The notes beneath the pieces were generated by a model. That model made no database searches and had not been told where the DNA came from. It was given only the letters and a program-made list of their open reading frames with translations. Made by a program: the position numbers and the translations under genes. DNA of 24,811 bases, from contig PLRZ01000197.1 of assembly GCA_003164075.1 (NCBI GenBank), positions 1,250 through 26,060 of the forward strand, given 5' to 3'. Shown in pieces: positions 14,455 through 21,481 of this stretch; positions within the stretch are counted from its first letter, which is position 1; every line of letters starts with the position of its first letter. This DNA comes from Bryobacterales bacterium (GTDB lineage Bacteria > Acidobacteriota > Terriglobia > Bryobacterales > Bryobacteraceae).

Positions 14455-17269
14455 GGTAGACCTTCGGATTGACGCAGTATTCTTTCCTGGGTCGACCGCC
14501 TTGCGGCCCAGCTTGCTGCTCGGTACGCCGGATCCATCCGGCATCCTCAAGAACGGGTAGTGCTAACTCCACGGCCGCAGCCGTATCTAACGAACTCCAG
14601 CCTTTGAGATACACGTCGCGCAGGCGAAATTTTGCGCCGAGCTTGCCCTGCTTGAGTTTCTCCCCTAGGTCGGCTGCAAGCCGGTTGGACAGAGCCGTAA
14701 CACAGCTATAGACTCGGCGCGCATGGGATTCGAGGTAAGTAGTCCAAGCGGCTGCCCGTTGGGCTTGACGGAGCGGCACCTCGGGGACTTCGCCGCTTTC
14801 GGCTAGGTGGAGCAACAGCGAAATGGCCGGCATAAGCTTCCGGTATTTCGCCAAATGCGATTCGAGGGCGGCCGGCATCTTCTCCCTGCGGATGCGATTT
14901 TCCAAGTCACTCCGCCAGGCATTGAATAACTCCTGAGCTTCCGGTGAGAACCTGCCGCGGAATGGAGCTTCGCTTAGCATCTTGCAGATTCGTTCGAAAA
15001 CCTTATCTACAGCCAATGCGGCTTCGTGGTCAGGTGTACGATCGATAAGGCGCCACTCCTTGCTGTGGTCGGGCCAAACAAGGACCTGAAGCCGCTGCAT
15101 CAAACCATCGTCAGTAGCGCCGCCGGTAACGGCGTCGGACAAATAAGTTTGCAGACGAGCTGGCTGAATCGAGCCAAAAAAAGATAGACACAAATGCGGG
15201 ATGTGTATCGTCCCACGGCCAATACGATCAACCACATACGGGCCATTGCCGTTCCAACTTTCGAGAAAAAACGGGCGGTCTCTTTCGCGACCCTTGCTAT
15301 CTAGAGTGGCAAAAAAACCGGCTAACTCGTCACGAAGATATAAAACACCCTGCGGGTTGTCTTGCAGGATCTCCTGCATTTTTTCGATGGTCGAGTCGTT
15401 GACGATGAAGCGAGGACAGGTTGGCCTTTCTGGCTTGGTCTCTTCGAACTCTTTCGAACACTTGCCGCCGGCAACCTGCTTTTTCCATGCGCCCTTCTTG
15501 GCGTCCCACAACTCAAGGGCTCTCTGGTACTCCTCCATGTCGATCTTGTGCTGCGCCAGGGTGAGCGCCTGAAGGTGATTCAGGGGCGCCATAATCGCAT
15601 CGATGCATGGGCTCTTCAACAGTCCCGGCCGGCCGATGATCGCTCCCCAAAGGTTCGGTGTTACTACCCAACTGTCGTCGTTCTTTAGCGGCAACATGAA
15701 AGCACGGCGCTCTACCGCCCCGCCGAGCGCGACCAGCATGGTAGCAGCGGCAAAATCAAGCGGAATCTGGAGTCGCTGCGACACATCAACCACTCGGCCA
15801 CGCAGGACGGGTGTGAGTAGCTCCGGGTCGAAGGGCATTACGTCGGGCAGCGCCCCGGAGAGAGGCTGAGCATCGGGCCAGGATTCCTCCGACGACGGAG
15901 GAGGAAGAGAGCCAAGAACTATGGGAGACCGGATTTTGCCATGGCTTGGGCAAACTTCGCAGAGATGCTGCTGTCCGAGGCGTTCAGCCACGAAGTCGCA
16001 CGTGATCGGGCCAGTGTCCTTGAGAGCATGTTCAAGTTTTTTCTGGGTCTCGGAAGACGAGTAGTTCGGGTGCGGATGCGAGAATTTATGGACCAATTGC
16101 TCTCCCTTCTCGCACCGGCACAAAACGGTGATTTCGGCGTACCACTCGGGCTCGGAGAGCGTCTTTGCGTCAGTGCGGCAATGGCGCATCCAGGCGCAAC
16201 CATTCAGGATGGGACCGATTTTGGCCGGGGGTAGATTACCAGCTTGGCGATGGCGGCCTTCATCGTTCGCCTCACCAGTCGGTTCACACTCACCGCCAGA
16301 TGCCGCTTTATTCTTGGGGGATTCTCGAACGGGTGCATCGCTTTCATCAACCGGCGAACCTCTCGAATCGTCACGACCGTGTCCATGTTTAGATGACCCG
16401 TCATGGTCCGCTTCGGCATCGGTCTCGTTTTTTGGGGAATCGGCATCCTCACAGGCATCGGATGAGGCCTTGGTATCCGCGGCCTCCGAAGCGTTGGAGC
16501 TGGAGTTGGTAGCCGACTGGCTACCCCCTTCAAAACCTTCAAAACCTTCAAAACCCCCTAGAACGAGCTTCCCTGTGAACCGGTCGTCGACATATCTCAC
16601 CAAATCGGCCCGGTTGTACCGTTGGCCCGTGATCTCATAGGTGACCAAGAGCGGATTAGCACGATCCTTAAAATTGATGGAACCTCCCGGCCGCATCAAG
16701 CGGCACAAGTCAGCGGTGGGGTCCAGGCGCCATTTGCGCTTCGCGCCAATACGGCGCAAGACCGTTTGCAGCCTTTCGGTAAACTGCTTCGCCTCTGCCC
16801 GGCAAGCCGGATCATCTCCGAATTGCCAGAAGTCACGGAAAACCCAGAGCGCCAAAAAACCGTGACCGGTGTTCGCCAGCAGCGAAGGTGGCGGGCCGAA
16901 CTGAGCAATGAGCCAGCGTGCGTCCTCTGGTGTTGGTGGCAGGTCGGTTGCAGCATGTACGGGGTGGAGGAAGTCCACATCGGCGTGCCCGGCCGCAATT
17001 CCGATCACGTCCGCTTCCTTGCCTCTGCCGGATTGGGGACGCTCCTTCAGCAGGCCGCTGCAAAAATAGGTGTTGCGGGTAACGGCCAAATCGCAGGTGA
17101 GACGGATGGCCTTTTCCAAAGCGTCCGTTTCACGGAGATCGAAGGACTTGGTCGTCGGGCCTGGAAATGAACTGATCGCGAGGACGCCGTCGTGCTGGGC
17201 ACCATAAAGGTATTCCAGGAAGGCCGTTGTTACCGCCGGGTCGGGTTTGGGCGGGATGACGCTAGGCAT
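14447..17269 (-). CDS. Primase-polymerase / DUF3987 replication protein
   Basis: A 940-residue protein of the prophage/ICE replication type. The N-terminal part (about 60-235) resembles RepB/AEP-type primase: the acidic motif HADVDFLHP at 95-103, SLLANTGHGFLALWVFRDFW, and DPTADLCRLMRPGGSINFKD. A low-complexity linker (239-345) begins with GFEGFEGFEGG. A Cys/His-rich zinc segment follows (about 357-445: NGCAWMRHC ... HLCEVCPSHGKIRSP). The C-terminal DUF3987 domain (about 480-880) has a degenerate Walker A, GRPGLLKSP (546-554), then VLYLRDELAGFFATLDS and FFLESWNGNGPYVVDRIGRG. It should start replication of the element by making primers and opening DNA. ATG start at 17269; it overlaps both neighbouring genes by eight bases. 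Confidence 0.85.
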   Translation of the reverse strand: MPSVIPPKPDPAVTTAFLEYLYGAQHDGVLAISSFPGPTTKSFDLRETDALEKAIRLTCDLAVTRNTYFCSGLLKERPQSGRGKEADVIGIAAGHADVDFLHPVHAATDLPPTPEDARWLIAQFGPPPSLLANTGHGFLALWVFRDFWQFGDDPACRAEAKQFTERLQTVLRRIGAKRKWRLDPTADLCRLMRPGGSINFKDRANPLLVTYEITGQRYNRADLVRYVDDRFTGKLVLGGFEGFEGFEGGSQSATNSSSNASEAADTKASSDACEDADSPKNETDAEADHDGSSKHGHGRDDSRGSPVDESDAPVRESPKNKAASGGECEPTGEANDEGRHRQAGNLPPAKIGPILNGCAWMRHCRTDAKTLSEPEWYAEITVLCRCEKGEQLVHKFSHPHPNYSSSETQKKLEHALKDTGPITCDFVAERLGQQHLCEVCPSHGKIRSPIVLGSLPPPSSEESWPDAQPLSGALPDVMPFDPELLTPVLRGRVVDVSQRLQIPLDFAAATMLVALGGAVERRAFMLPLKNDDSWVVTPNLWGAIIGRPGLLKSPCIDAIMAPLNHLQALTLAQHKIDMEEYQRALELWDAKKGAWKKQVAGGKCSKEFEETKPERPTCPRFIVNDSTIEKMQEILQDNPQGVLYLRDELAGFFATLDSKGRERDRPFFLESWNGNGPYVVDRIGRGTIHIPHLCLSFFGSIQPARLQTYLSDAVTGGATDDGLMQRLQVLVWPDHSKEWRLIDRTPDHEAALAVDKVFERICKMLSEAPFRGRFSPEAQELFNAWRSDLENRIRREKMPAALESHLAKYRKLMPAISLLLHLAESGEVPEVPLRQAQRAAAWTTYLESHARRVYSCVTALSNRLAADLGEKLKQGKLGAKFRLRDVYLKGWSSLDTAAAVELALPVLEDAGWIRRTEQQAGPQGGRPRKEYCVNPKVYHG
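16528..16554. repeat. 9-bp tandem triad CTTCAAAAC (GGTTTTGAA on the minus strand)
   Basis: Three perfect adjacent 9-mers encode the GFEGFEGFEGG linker of the primase protein. On the minus strand they match the GGTTTTG heptamer repeated at 14357-14383 on the plus strand, so the two triads are inverted relative to each other. Confidence 0.85.
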
Positions 17270-17456
17270 TACCTGCGGCCCTCTCGCCCTGATGGTAGAT
17301 GCAGCCAGCGAAACCGATGGCGGTCCCGAAGTTCACGGTAAGACTCGGCATATCGCCGTACACCGGCCTACTGCGCGTCTTGATTCCAACGGTGGCCGTC
17401 GCCGGCGCAGTGACGGACGGTGTCGCCATGTGCCGCACGATCTGGTTCACGGCCAT
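17262..17456 (-). CDS. Small hypothetical protein in the sigma-primase operon
   Basis: A 64-residue protein (AVNQIVRHMATPSVTAPATA ... SLTVNFGTAIGFAGCIYHQG) that I do not recognise. Its ATG overlaps the preceding stop codon (TGATG), and its end overlaps the primase start by eight bases. These tight junctions on both sides support a real, coupled gene. A GTG one codon upstream is an alternative start. No domain is visible. Confidence 0.5.
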   Translation of the reverse strand: MAVNQIVRHMATPSVTAPATATVGIKTRSRPVYGDMPSLTVNFGTAIGFAGCIYHQGERAAGNA

Positions 17457-17602
17457 CACTCCGCCGCCAACTTCGACGCGAACGCTTCCAGACGTTTTGC
17501 GGATACGCGGGCGCCGACCGAAAAGTCGCCGTCGCCAGAAGCACCTTCAATCTTCGCCAGTTCATCACGCATCGTACTTACCTCGCCTGGGAATAAGTCC
17601 AT
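17456..17602 (-). CDS. Very small hypothetical protein in the sigma-primase operon
   Basis: An open frame ending MRDELAKIEGASGDGDFSVG ... KRLEAFASKLAAE, just downstream of the sigma factor and overlapping the next start (TGATG). The start is unsure: ATG at 17602 (MDLFPGEVST, 48 residues) or ATG at 17572, which has GAGG eight bases upstream and gives 38 residues. The frame also opens upstream at a GTG (17674) overlapping the sigma gene. Family and role unknown. Confidence 0.45.
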   Translation of the reverse strand: MDLFPGEVSTMRDELAKIEGASGDGDFSVGARVSAKRLEAFASKLAAE

Positions 17603-17621
17603 CTGTTCAGCTGGCTGCCGC

Positions 17622-18227
17622 TCATGCGGCTTTCCTCCGCGGCGCGACAGTGACACGGCCGGCGTATCGGTCAAGGCCGGCCTTCATGAACGCCGCCCGC
17701 AATACCCCGCGACTCTTGCGGTAGACAGTTGCGCGCGAGGCTCCCACAGCCCTGGCAGTCGTTTTTATGGACCCGGCTTGCAGAATACTGGCCACCGCCT
17801 TTAGCTCCGGCGGCAGAGTGCTCATGACGCGGGCCACGTCAAGCCGAAGCTCGATGACTTCTGTGGCGGTACGTGAGTAACGGCCGAAGGCGGATTCATA
17901 CTGATCGATTGAAGTCAGATCGTTACCTTCGAATTCCCGGGCGTTGAGGGAGTTGTTTTCCCAGAAGGGTTCTGCGCGACGGTGGTCGCGCCGCTGGGCA
18001 CGCCGATGACTGCGAACATTCGCTACATGATGGTCAGCGAGGACCCATACGAATCGCGCCAGCGACGCGCGCGCGGGATCAAACTTGGAGATCCGCTTCA
18101 GCAAAATGACGGTGAGATCCTGCCGGAGATCGTCTTGGTCATAGTCGGTGGAGGCCACTCTATGGATTAGCCTGGCGGCGGCCATCTGAACATACGGCAG
18201 GGCCTCCGCAATGGTCTGCTCGGGCAT
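17622..18227 (-). CDS. Sigma-70-family RNA polymerase sigma factor encoded by the element
   Basis: A 201-residue ECF-sized sigma-like protein. Region 2 is visible near residues 32-80 (DQDDLRQDLTVILLKRISKF, then FVWVLADHHVANVRSHRRAQ), matching the helix that binds core polymerase and the -10 element. Region 4 near 135-180 (LPPELKAVASILQAGSIKTT, then GASRATVYRKSRGVLRAAF) is an HTH reading the -35 element. I chose the ATG at 18227, two bases after the stop of the excisionase-like gene; longer frames upstream only read through that gene. It lies at the head of the primase operon, as expected for a factor controlling element genes. No anti-sigma gene is visible. It is a candidate for recognising the four shared bipartite elements. 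Confidence 0.75.
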   Translation of the reverse strand: MPEQTIAEALPYVQMAAARLIHRVASTDYDQDDLRQDLTVILLKRISKFDPARASLARFVWVLADHHVANVRSHRRAQRRDHRRAEPFWENNSLNAREFEGNDLTSIDQYESAFGRYSRTATEVIELRLDVARVMSTLPPELKAVASILQAGSIKTTARAVGASRATVYRKSRGVLRAAFMKAGLDRYAGRVTVAPRRKAA

Positions 18228-18229
18228 GA

Positions 18230-18425
18230 TTACTTGGCCTCCAACATCTTTGCGAGGGCAGCCCTGGGCACGAGCAGCCGGCGTCCAATACGGATCGTAG
18301 GGATTTGGCCTTTTTGCGGCCGGGAAAGTGGCTCCGCGGGACAGGCCCAAAATCTTGCCGGTCTCCGGCCAGAGACGGAGGGTCTGCCGCTGAGTACCAT
18401 CCAATTGGGGTTCGTGCAGGTCCAT
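18230..18425 (-). pseudogene. Excisionase-like helix-turn-helix gene, frameshifted at an A-tract
   Basis: The ATG at 18425 has AGAGGA five bases upstream. The first frame reads MDLHEPQLDGTQRQTLRLWP and ETGKILGLSRGATFPAAK. Then at GCAAAAAGG (about 18312-18320) homology passes to another frame: GQIPTIRIGRRLLVPRAALA and a stop at 18230. Together they form the standard MerR/excisionase-type HTH (LWPETGxxLGLxRxATYxAxRRGEIPTIRIGRR). Two more A's (or one fewer) in the tract would restore the frame. The intact protein would bind DNA and act in excision or regulation. It is first in the operon, directly before the sigma factor. A sequencing or assembly error in the homopolymer is possible. Confidence 0.7.
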
Positions 18426-18440
18426 GCAATCCTCTGCACA

Positions 18441-18461
18441 AATAGTCTCAGAACGACTATT
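18441..18461. promoter_or_regulatory. Inverted repeat between divergent operons (possible operator)
   Basis: AATAGTC, a 7-base spacer, then GACTATT: a perfect 7+7 inverted repeat in the 82-base gap between the excisionase-sigma-primase operon (leftward) and the gene at 18508 (rightward). The position fits a repressor site controlling both. A partly overlapping GAACG...CGTTC pair is also present. Confidence 0.5.
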
Positions 18462-18464
18462 GCG

Positions 18465-18491
18465 TTGCAAGACGTTCTAGCGTAATATAAT
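18465..18491 (+). promoter_or_regulatory. Candidate promoter for the gene at 18508
   Basis: TTGCAA at 18465-18470 and TATAAT at 18486-18491 with a short 15-base spacer. The -10 is perfect and the -35 is poor, suggesting regulated or activator-dependent expression. It lies 17 bases from the GTG start. Confidence 0.4.
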
Positions 18492-18507
18492 CGTTCGGAG
18501 ACATCCA

Positions 18508-19422
18508 GTGCCAGACAGTCACATTTGGTTCGCATGGCAAGCCTCGAAAACGGGCTATTGCTGGTGGGAGGACCGGCAGTCCGGGCAAGAACTCCGGGTT
18601 GTCGGGTATCTGCGGTCAGATGCACGGCAGGGGCTAATTGAACGTGACCGGTATCTGGTTGCCAATGCCGAGTTCGAGGAGGCGCCGTCGTTGACCGCCC
18701 GCTCTCCTCTGGAGGCAACCGGGCTGTTCCGCGATTTCGCGGCGCTGAAGCCCTGTGACGGCGAAATCCGGGAGTTCGCGAACCGCAATGGCCTCCTGAC
18801 GGATGGGCGACTGGTGATCGCCGGTGATGACGCTGGGGACGATGACGCAGATTTCCCTGGGGAACCGCTTAGCGTTTGGACACAGGAAATTGCCCGCATG
18901 AGTTTCCTTCTCCAATTGTGGGAGTTGGTCGAGAACAAGGACAAACGGGGACTGGCACAGTATATCGAGTGGACCGAAATATTCGGGCACCGAGGATTCC
19001 GGTTCAAGGATCCGCAGGATCGGTTCCCGGCCCGTGATATTCTCGGCGCTCCTTGGCTAGCCCAGGTACTCCGGCAACGTGATGTTCTAACCCCGGCGCA
19101 ATTCATACTCGATTCCCTCGTCACAGAACAGGTTTCGGGCCAGATCGATCATGCAATCTTCAGGGATGTCCGGCAGCGGCCGTCGCTTCGATGCGTCCCA
19201 CGGGATCTTCGAACGGCGTTGTGGCTGCAATTCGCCGGTGCCATCGAGGGCAGCAAAGAATACCAGCAGTGCGACGAATGCCAAACTTGGTTTGAAGTAG
19301 GCTCGCGCCAAGGTGGCCGTTCAGACAAGCGCTTCTGTAGTACCGCATGCCGTGCACGGAATTGGAGGAAAACAAGATCGACCGCGGACAAATCGGCCGG
19401 AAGAAACCCATTCAAGCAATAA
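18508..19422 (+). CDS. Zinc-ribbon protein of unknown function, divergent from the element operon
   Basis: A 304-residue soluble protein. It starts with GTG at 18508, with GGAG seven bases upstream. Most of it is unrecognised (HIWFAWQASKTGYCWWEDRQ; ARMSFLLQLWELVENKDKRG; LRTALWLQFAGAIEGSKEYQ). The C-terminus carries a clear treble-clef/zinc-ribbon motif, CDECQTWFEV ... RFCSTACRARNWR (about 261-295), of the type found at the ends of CGNR-like and similar regulators. A basic tail follows. It is transcribed away from the phage operon across a small gap with an inverted repeat, the usual place for a regulator, so a DNA-binding control role is possible but unproven. Confidence 0.6.
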   Translation: MPDSHIWFAWQASKTGYCWWEDRQSGQELRVVGYLRSDARQGLIERDRYLVANAEFEEAPSLTARSPLEATGLFRDFAALKPCDGEIREFANRNGLLTDGRLVIAGDDAGDDDADFPGEPLSVWTQEIARMSFLLQLWELVENKDKRGLAQYIEWTEIFGHRGFRFKDPQDRFPARDILGAPWLAQVLRQRDVLTPAQFILDSLVTEQVSGQIDHAIFRDVRQRPSLRCVPRDLRTALWLQFAGAIEGSKEYQQCDECQTWFEVGSRQGGRSDKRFCSTACRARNWRKTRSTADKSAGRNPFKQ

Positions 19423-19613
19423 GGCCCGACATCCACGGCAATGGATGTGCCGCACCGAAGGCCTCGTGGATCAACGCAAAGGGCGCCTCGCTCAGCTCTC
19501 TTACGGGACGCTTATGCTACCCCACCGAAGTTGCGTTGGGGTGGGTCGCTCCTGATGGGATTCAAGGGAGGAAGATTGGGACGTTCTCTACTCCGGGTAG
19601 CTGCGCGAGCGAA

Positions 19614-20105
19614 TTAATTAACTCCGCCGCGATCCGGTTCGGCGGTGTGGAGGAAGCTGTGAAAACCGAGCCCGACCCGTATTGCCCCTGCAGGCGGCCG
19701 GTTCCCGAATTGGAACAGATGCGTCGGGCAGCCGCAATCCGAACTGCCGAAGCCCGCCATGGGAATGGTCGCATCTGGCATGGCGCCTAGAGACTCGGCC
19801 CATTTGTGCTCGCAGCGCTCCCCGCATACATACCAAACCGCAACCAGTTGTGCGCGCCTGCGCAGGTAATCGACATGCCAGTGAGGGCGTTGGGCAACAC
19901 GCTGGTGATGGCTGAACCTGGCGCGCAGGCCACCTGTGGCGAAGGCGGAGCCGACGTAGACATACCAGCCGGGCCGCAGTTGAAGAACTCCCAAACGGCC
20001 GATGCTGACGCGACGACAAGAGGCACACCGGAGGAGTAAGGCATACGTGCCGGGGGCGTCGGGGAGCACCAAACCATTGTCGCTGGAATAGCTACGAGCC
20101 TTCAT
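19614..20105 (-). CDS. DUF123 GIY-YIG endonuclease-like protein
   Basis: A 163-residue protein of the DUF123 branch of the GIY-YIG nuclease superfamily. Visible: PGTYALLLRC (GTY at 19-21 in place of GIY), GWYVYVGSAF (YVG at 50-52 in place of YIG), then LRARFSHHQR with the basic helix residues, HWHVDYLRRRAQLVAVW, and the Cys/His part (CEHKWAESLG, GSSDCGCPTHLFQF). This family is thought to cut or bind DNA; the substrate is unknown. ATG at 20105 with GGAGAAGGA six bases upstream; the longer open frame to 20231 lacks support. It stands alone, divergent from the DUF3489 gene. The last 30 or so residues run past the usual family end. Confidence 0.8.
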   Translation of the reverse strand: MKARSYSSDNGLVLPDAPGTYALLLRCASCRRVSIGRLGVLQLRPGWYVYVGSAFATGGLRARFSHHQRVAQRPHWHVDYLRRRAQLVAVWYVCGERCEHKWAESLGAMPDATIPMAGFGSSDCGCPTHLFQFGNRPPAGAIRVGLGFHSFLHTAEPDRGGVN

Positions 20106-20211
20106 CGCCAATCCTTCTCCCTGGTCGTTCAGATCAGAATTGCCTTGCATTCCTGGCGCACAAGAGTGACCCATGTGGTGACCGCAAGAGCGCGGACCAA
20201 GGAGAACGATT

Positions 20212-20820
20212 ATGACGACATTTACCATCAATCAACAGAACCAGATCGTGGCGTTCGCCACACAGGAAGAGGCGGCTGCGGCCACACACACGCCCTTTGA
20301 CAGTTTCACCAACCAGCAGGAACTTGTGGAATTGGCTGTGGCGTGGCCGGCTGACCGGCTGGTGGCAACCTGGAACAACCTGCCCGGTGTCACGCCGGTG
20401 AAAAAGTTCAAAGACCGGAAGATGGCCCTTACCCGAATCTGGAAGCAACTCCAGCGACCCGACGCCAGCAGCCAGCCGAAAGCCGAAGAGAAGGCCAAGG
20501 GTGGCGCACAGGCGGCCAAGGGCGCGCCCGCGAAAGCCAAGGCGACCAAGGCGGCCACCGTTGGCAAGAACGCGCCCAAGGCGAAGAATGCCGCCAGCTC
20601 GCAAGAGGCCGCGGCACCTCGCCAGGGCAGCAAAGCCGCCACCGTAGTGGCGATGTTACAGCGCAAGAACGGCGCAACCTTGAATGAAATCGCGGAGAAG
20701 ATGAAATGGCAGCGGCACACTGTTCGGGGATTTATCGCCGGCGCCATGAAGAAGGCCGGGCACGTGGTCGAGTCCTTCAAGCCTGCAGGAGGGGAGCGGA
20801 GCTATCGCATCAGCCACTAG
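20212..20820 (+). CDS. DUF3489 family protein
   Basis: A 202-residue protein. It has an N-terminal segment (TFTINQQNQIVAFATQEEAA, then ELAVAWPADRLVATWNNLPG and KKFKDRKMALTRIWKQLQ), a Lys/Ala-rich disordered linker (KAKGGAQAAKGAPAKAKATK), and the C-terminal DUF3489 winged-helix-like domain (KAATVVAMLQRKNGATLNEI, WQRHTVRGFIAGAMKKAG, ERSYRIS). DUF3489 proteins are frequent in mobile regions and their role is unknown; the basic linker and HTH-like domain suggest DNA binding. AAGGAG precedes the ATG at 20212, and a terminator follows 24 bases after the stop. A broken paralogue lies at 7633-7949. Confidence 0.88.
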   Translation: MTTFTINQQNQIVAFATQEEAAAATHTPFDSFTNQQELVELAVAWPADRLVATWNNLPGVTPVKKFKDRKMALTRIWKQLQRPDASSQPKAEEKAKGGAQAAKGAPAKAKATKAATVGKNAPKAKNAASSQEAAAPRQGSKAATVVAMLQRKNGATLNEIAEKMKWQRHTVRGFIAGAMKKAGHVVESFKPAGGERSYRISH

Positions 20821-20844
20821 AGTTTTTGGCCGGATTCCCAATTT

Positions 20845-20871
20845 GCCCGCCCGGCTCCGGCCGCGGCGGGC
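20845..20871 (+). terminator. Rho-independent terminator of the DUF3489 gene
   Basis: Perfect 7-bp stem GCCCGCC / GGCGGGC with a GC-rich 13-base interior, followed by TTTCTTGCTTT, 24 bases downstream of the DUF3489 stop codon. Confidence 0.75.
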
Positions 20872-21061
20872 TTTCTTGCTTTGTGGGCGGCATTTTCCCG
20901 AAGCTTGCCAATACCTCCGAGTGTCCTTCCCGGCCCCAACGTCGGCCACGTGTGGCGTACCGAGAGCCATTCGTGCGGGGCGACGGACTGAACAACGCCG
21001 GATAGTGCAGTGAGAACGAGAAGAATTGCGAAAAATGCGGCTCGTGCCGCGCTCAATTCAC

Positions 21062-21481
21062 CTAGCACGAAACGCAGGGTGTAGCGCCGTCGTTTTTACA
21101 AATCATCTCGCGCCACAGCTTTCGTTGCCGATCCCAGCGAACAATGGCCGTCACGCGCCGCATGTTCCGCTCCGACACTGGATCGCGCCCGGTCATTGTT
21201 TTTGGCAGGAAGAGCATCTCCTCCTGGATGTCGGGCGCGAGGTTCAGGAGATTCATGATCTGCGTCATCCTGGCCCTGGTGACGAAGCCCAGTCGGGCCA
21301 GGTCGGCGTAGTCGCTGACCACGCCGTCGCGGATCAGCCCTTCGAACTTGATCGCCAGAGCCATGAGCCGGGTGATGCGCGGCAGCTTGCCGGTGTTCAC
21401 CAACACGGGCTGATTGCCGGGCTTTCGGCCCCGCCGCTGGGGCGTGAGGCTGTATTCCACCACCAAGCTACCGTTCTTCAT
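21062..21481 (-). CDS. HTH protein of the serine recombinase module
   Basis: A 139-residue basic protein usually found directly downstream of large serine recombinases of this type. It shows RRGRKPGNQPVLVNTGKLPR, then LMALAIKFEGLIRDG and a ParB/KorB-like helix-turn-helix (YADLARLGFVTRARMTQIMN LL split across helices), followed by LAPDIQEEMLFLPKT and RDPVSERNMR. The ATG at 21481 lies inside the recombinase 3' end (14-base overlap) with GGAGG five bases upstream, so translation is coupled. It likely binds DNA and may help or control recombination. The C-terminal residues after LWREM look like run-on sequence. Confidence 0.75.
   Translation of the reverse strand: MKNGSLVVEYSLTPQRRGRKPGNQPVLVNTGKLPRITRLMALAIKFEGLIRDGVVSDYADLARLGFVTRARMTQIMNLLNLAPDIQEEMLFLPKTMTGRDPVSERNMRRVTAIVRWDRQRKLWREMICKNDGATPCVSC

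Noticed and set aside
18312..18320. Possible programmed -1 frameshift at the A5 tract
   Set aside because: A -1 slip does not lead into the frame that carries the rest of the HTH; +1 or -2 would be needed, so the classical slippery mechanism does not fit.
19423..19613. Plus-strand frames after the zinc-ribbon gene
   Set aside because: No start signal, no recognisable product, and they overlap the DUF123 gene on the other strand; this gap appears empty.
20817..21068. Minus-strand frame with a hydrophobic N-terminal segment after the recombinase-module HTH gene
   Set aside because: It could be a small membrane protein coupled to the HTH gene, but it runs through the terminator of the opposing DUF3489 gene and has no ribosome binding site or family match.
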